DNA of 64,000 nt from Liolophura sinensis. Taxonomy: Eukaryota > Mollusca > Polyplacophora > Chitonida > Chitonidae. The translations under genes were made by a program, and so were the position numbers. The notes below the pieces were generated by a model. The model saw only the letters and a program-made list of their open reading frames with translations. It was not told the DNA's origin and made no database searches. Location of the stretch: assembly GCF_032854445.1 (NCBI RefSeq), contig NC_088297.1, positions 15,057,335 through 15,121,334 on the forward strand, in the 5' to 3' direction. This document shows positions 62,600-64,000 of this stretch, in pieces. Each line of letters opens with the position of its first letter. Position 1 is the stretch's first letter.

Positions 62600-62830
62600 G
62601 TTGTTGATAATAAAATATGTATCTCAGTTGCGTTTTGATTGCAACTGTTCAAATATCCAACGTGGCGATCTAATTCAACACGATGAATACACGCCTATAT
62701 ACCCCAGATTAAACGGAATTAGCAAGACAACCATGAAGCAGACCGCCAGAGATTCTGGACGCTCTGTCCAGATTTACTTACAAGAGAATTATACTCACTA
62801 TAGGGCGAGACATCTACATGCAATATTGCA
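62600..62830 (+). repeat. Dispersed repeat family D, copy 3
   Basis: TATCTCAGTTGCGTTTTGAT matches 770-790, and GCCAGAGATTCTGGACGCTC with GAGAATTATACTCACT matches 5590-5640. Confidence 0.45.
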
Positions 62831-62850
62831 CGTATGTCCTAAAATCCAAA

Positions 62851-62887
62851 GCATACATGCATACATGCATACATGCATACATGCATT
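62851..62887 (+). repeat. (ATGCATAC)n short tandem repeat
   Basis: CATACATGCATACATGCATA repeated for about 36 bases. Confidence 0.85.
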
Positions 62888-63069
62888 CACCCTGGAAATA
62901 TGTACTCAGAGGTTACAATATTTACCATGCGGCCCATCTTTTATATTGTGCCCTTGCCTGAATCAGAATTCTCCTGGTGGACTAAGAGTTCTCGAGGCTT
63001 GGTCCGTGAGCATTGTTTATTTTAAATGTGATGAAAAACTCAGCGTTTGGATATTTTAATAAAGTGACG

Positions 63070-63265
63070 CCTCACAGTTAGCAATTAACATCAGCGTATT
63101 TTTTTAACTTAATTCTACCTAAACCCATAAGCCAAGGTGGTAGAGTGCAATTCAGTTAGAGTTTTATTTTAACTGAAGTAAACTGACAAAAAGCCGGATT
63201 GTATAGGTAAAATTTAACCATTTACCAAGGCTATTTTGGATTTCGGATTCTAGGTGTCACTCAGT
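63070..63265 (+). repeat. Dispersed repeat family F copy
   Basis: TTAATTCTACCTAAACCCAT, CAGTTAGAGTTTTATTTTAA and GTAAACTGACAAAAAGCCGG match the family in order and spacing. Confidence 0.55.
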
Positions 63266-63375
63266 TACGGACATTTTTCTCTTCTGTGAATCCAAGAGCA
63301 GGCGGCAGTGTACACGCAGGCGGCTGGTCTACACGCAGGTGGCTGGTGTGGACACGCAAGCGGCATTATGTGTGC

Positions 63376-63475
63376 ATGTATGTTTGTATGTATGCATGTA
63401 TGGATGTATGTATGTATGTATGCTCTGGGTTTTACGTCGTAAGCGTGTTTGTTTTGCTGAAACACATATTCCTAC
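63376..63475 (+). repeat. Family E 5' end with (TATG)n
   Basis: TATG-type repeats followed by CTCTGGGTTTTACGTCGTAA, as at 48380-48420. Confidence 0.5.
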
Positions 63476-63783
63476 GTTACAATTTAATTCCCGAGTGTAC
63501 AAACCTGACTAAATCACTCTTAGTGTAAAATACGTCATTTTTTGTGGGCAACACCATTCAGGCGGGTCGCTTTACACTTTACAACTGTAACACATTTCTA
63601 CAATTACAACACATTTCCACAATTGCACCAGGCTGTGGAGACCCAGACAATGTACACGAAAGAGTCCCTAAGTGAAGGGCTAGTCCTGGTTTTAGACATG
63701 TCCGCTTCGTGCGGTTCTGGAGCAACAGGCGAAGTCCTGGTATGGGGTTCTAGGTCCTTGCGCGAAAGTCCTCCGGATAATGA
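63476..63783. other. No gene recognised
   Basis: Mostly unrecognised. CAATTACAACACATTT-type direct repeats lie near 63590-63625, and a GC-richer stretch leads into the 49-bp array. Confidence 0.4.
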
Positions 63784-64000
63784 ATCAGATATGGTGGCAG
63801 CGGTGGGATGGTGGAAGTCCTCCCGATATTGGATCAGATATGGTGGCAGCGGTGGGATGGTGGAAGTCCTCCCGATATTGGATCAGATATGGTGGCAGCG
63901 GTGGGATGGTGGACGTCCTCCCGATATTGGATCAGATATGGTGACAGCGGTGGGATGGTGGAAGTCCTCCCGATATTGGATCAGATATGGTGGCAGCGGT
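63784..64000 (+). repeat. 49-bp tandem array running off the window
   Basis: The unit ATCAGATATGGTGGCAGCGG (first 20 bases) then GATGGTGGAAGTCCTCCCGA recurs every 49 bases from 63784 (63833, 63882 and so on) with very few differences. It contains TGGTGGCAGCGGTGGGAT, which resembles primer-binding-site regions just inside some LTR retrotransposons. The array is open at the window edge. Confidence 0.92.

Noticed and set aside
62725-62770. Histone H3-tail-like peptide (KQTARDSG)
   Set aside because: Only a few residues agree, the next codons do not match H3, and a diverged repeat copy at 5580-5640 explains the sequence. This contrasts with the ten-residue exact H4 match at 36797-36826.

Overview
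The window is eukaryotic, animal DNA. It is AT-rich, its genes are split by introns, it carries microsatellites, and it is dense in SINEs, MITE-like foldback elements, a Tc1/mariner transposon, a Penelope-like element, a Ty3/gypsy LTR retrotransposon and an I/Nimb-like LINE. About thirty copies of one tRNA-derived SINE, plus this retroelement mix, suggest a marine lophotrochozoan, most likely a mollusc. The species is not determined. No bacterial or organellar features are seen.

Layout. 1-14.6 kb is gene-poor and repeat-rich, with a Tc1-like element (6675-8198) that keeps an open transposase. 14.6-19.4 kb holds a six-exon plus-strand gene for a type II membrane BRICHOS protein; a decayed Penelope-like element with inverted flanking repeats sits in its last intron. 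19.5-25.8 kb is repeats, including an 80-bp minisatellite of nine equal-length units. 25.87-37.30 kb is a 5'-truncated Gmr1-type Ty3/gypsy element (integrase upstream of reverse transcriptase). Its 3' LTR is split by a minus-strand LINE (30910-36854) flanked by a 61-bp target duplication. The LINE's 5' end carries a leader plus ten codons matching histone H4. 38.05-46.69 kb is a nine-exon plus-strand gene for a secreted protein of no recognised family, with a TATA box, a promoter-proximal triple repeat, a uORF, a GC-AG intron and two apparent lesions. 51.66-55.94 kb is a minus-strand TDP2 (tyrosyl-DNA phosphodiesterase 2) gene, also with a GC-AG intron. A broken copy of its last exon lies at 58.6-58.8 kb. 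46.7-51.6 kb and 56-64 kb are mostly repeats, including a TTAA-flanked DNA element, a 44-bp array carrying TGACGTCA, and a 49-bp array running off the right edge.

The three host genes are not an evident functional unit: one is a membrane/secretory-pathway protein, one is predicted secreted, and one repairs DNA-topoisomerase adducts. The most unusual items are the histone H4-LINE chimera with its very long target duplication, and the unknown secreted-protein gene. Two host genes each need one small indel to keep frame. That could be real mutation or sequence error, and cannot be settled from this sequence alone. Boundaries of decayed repeats are approximate (tens of bases).
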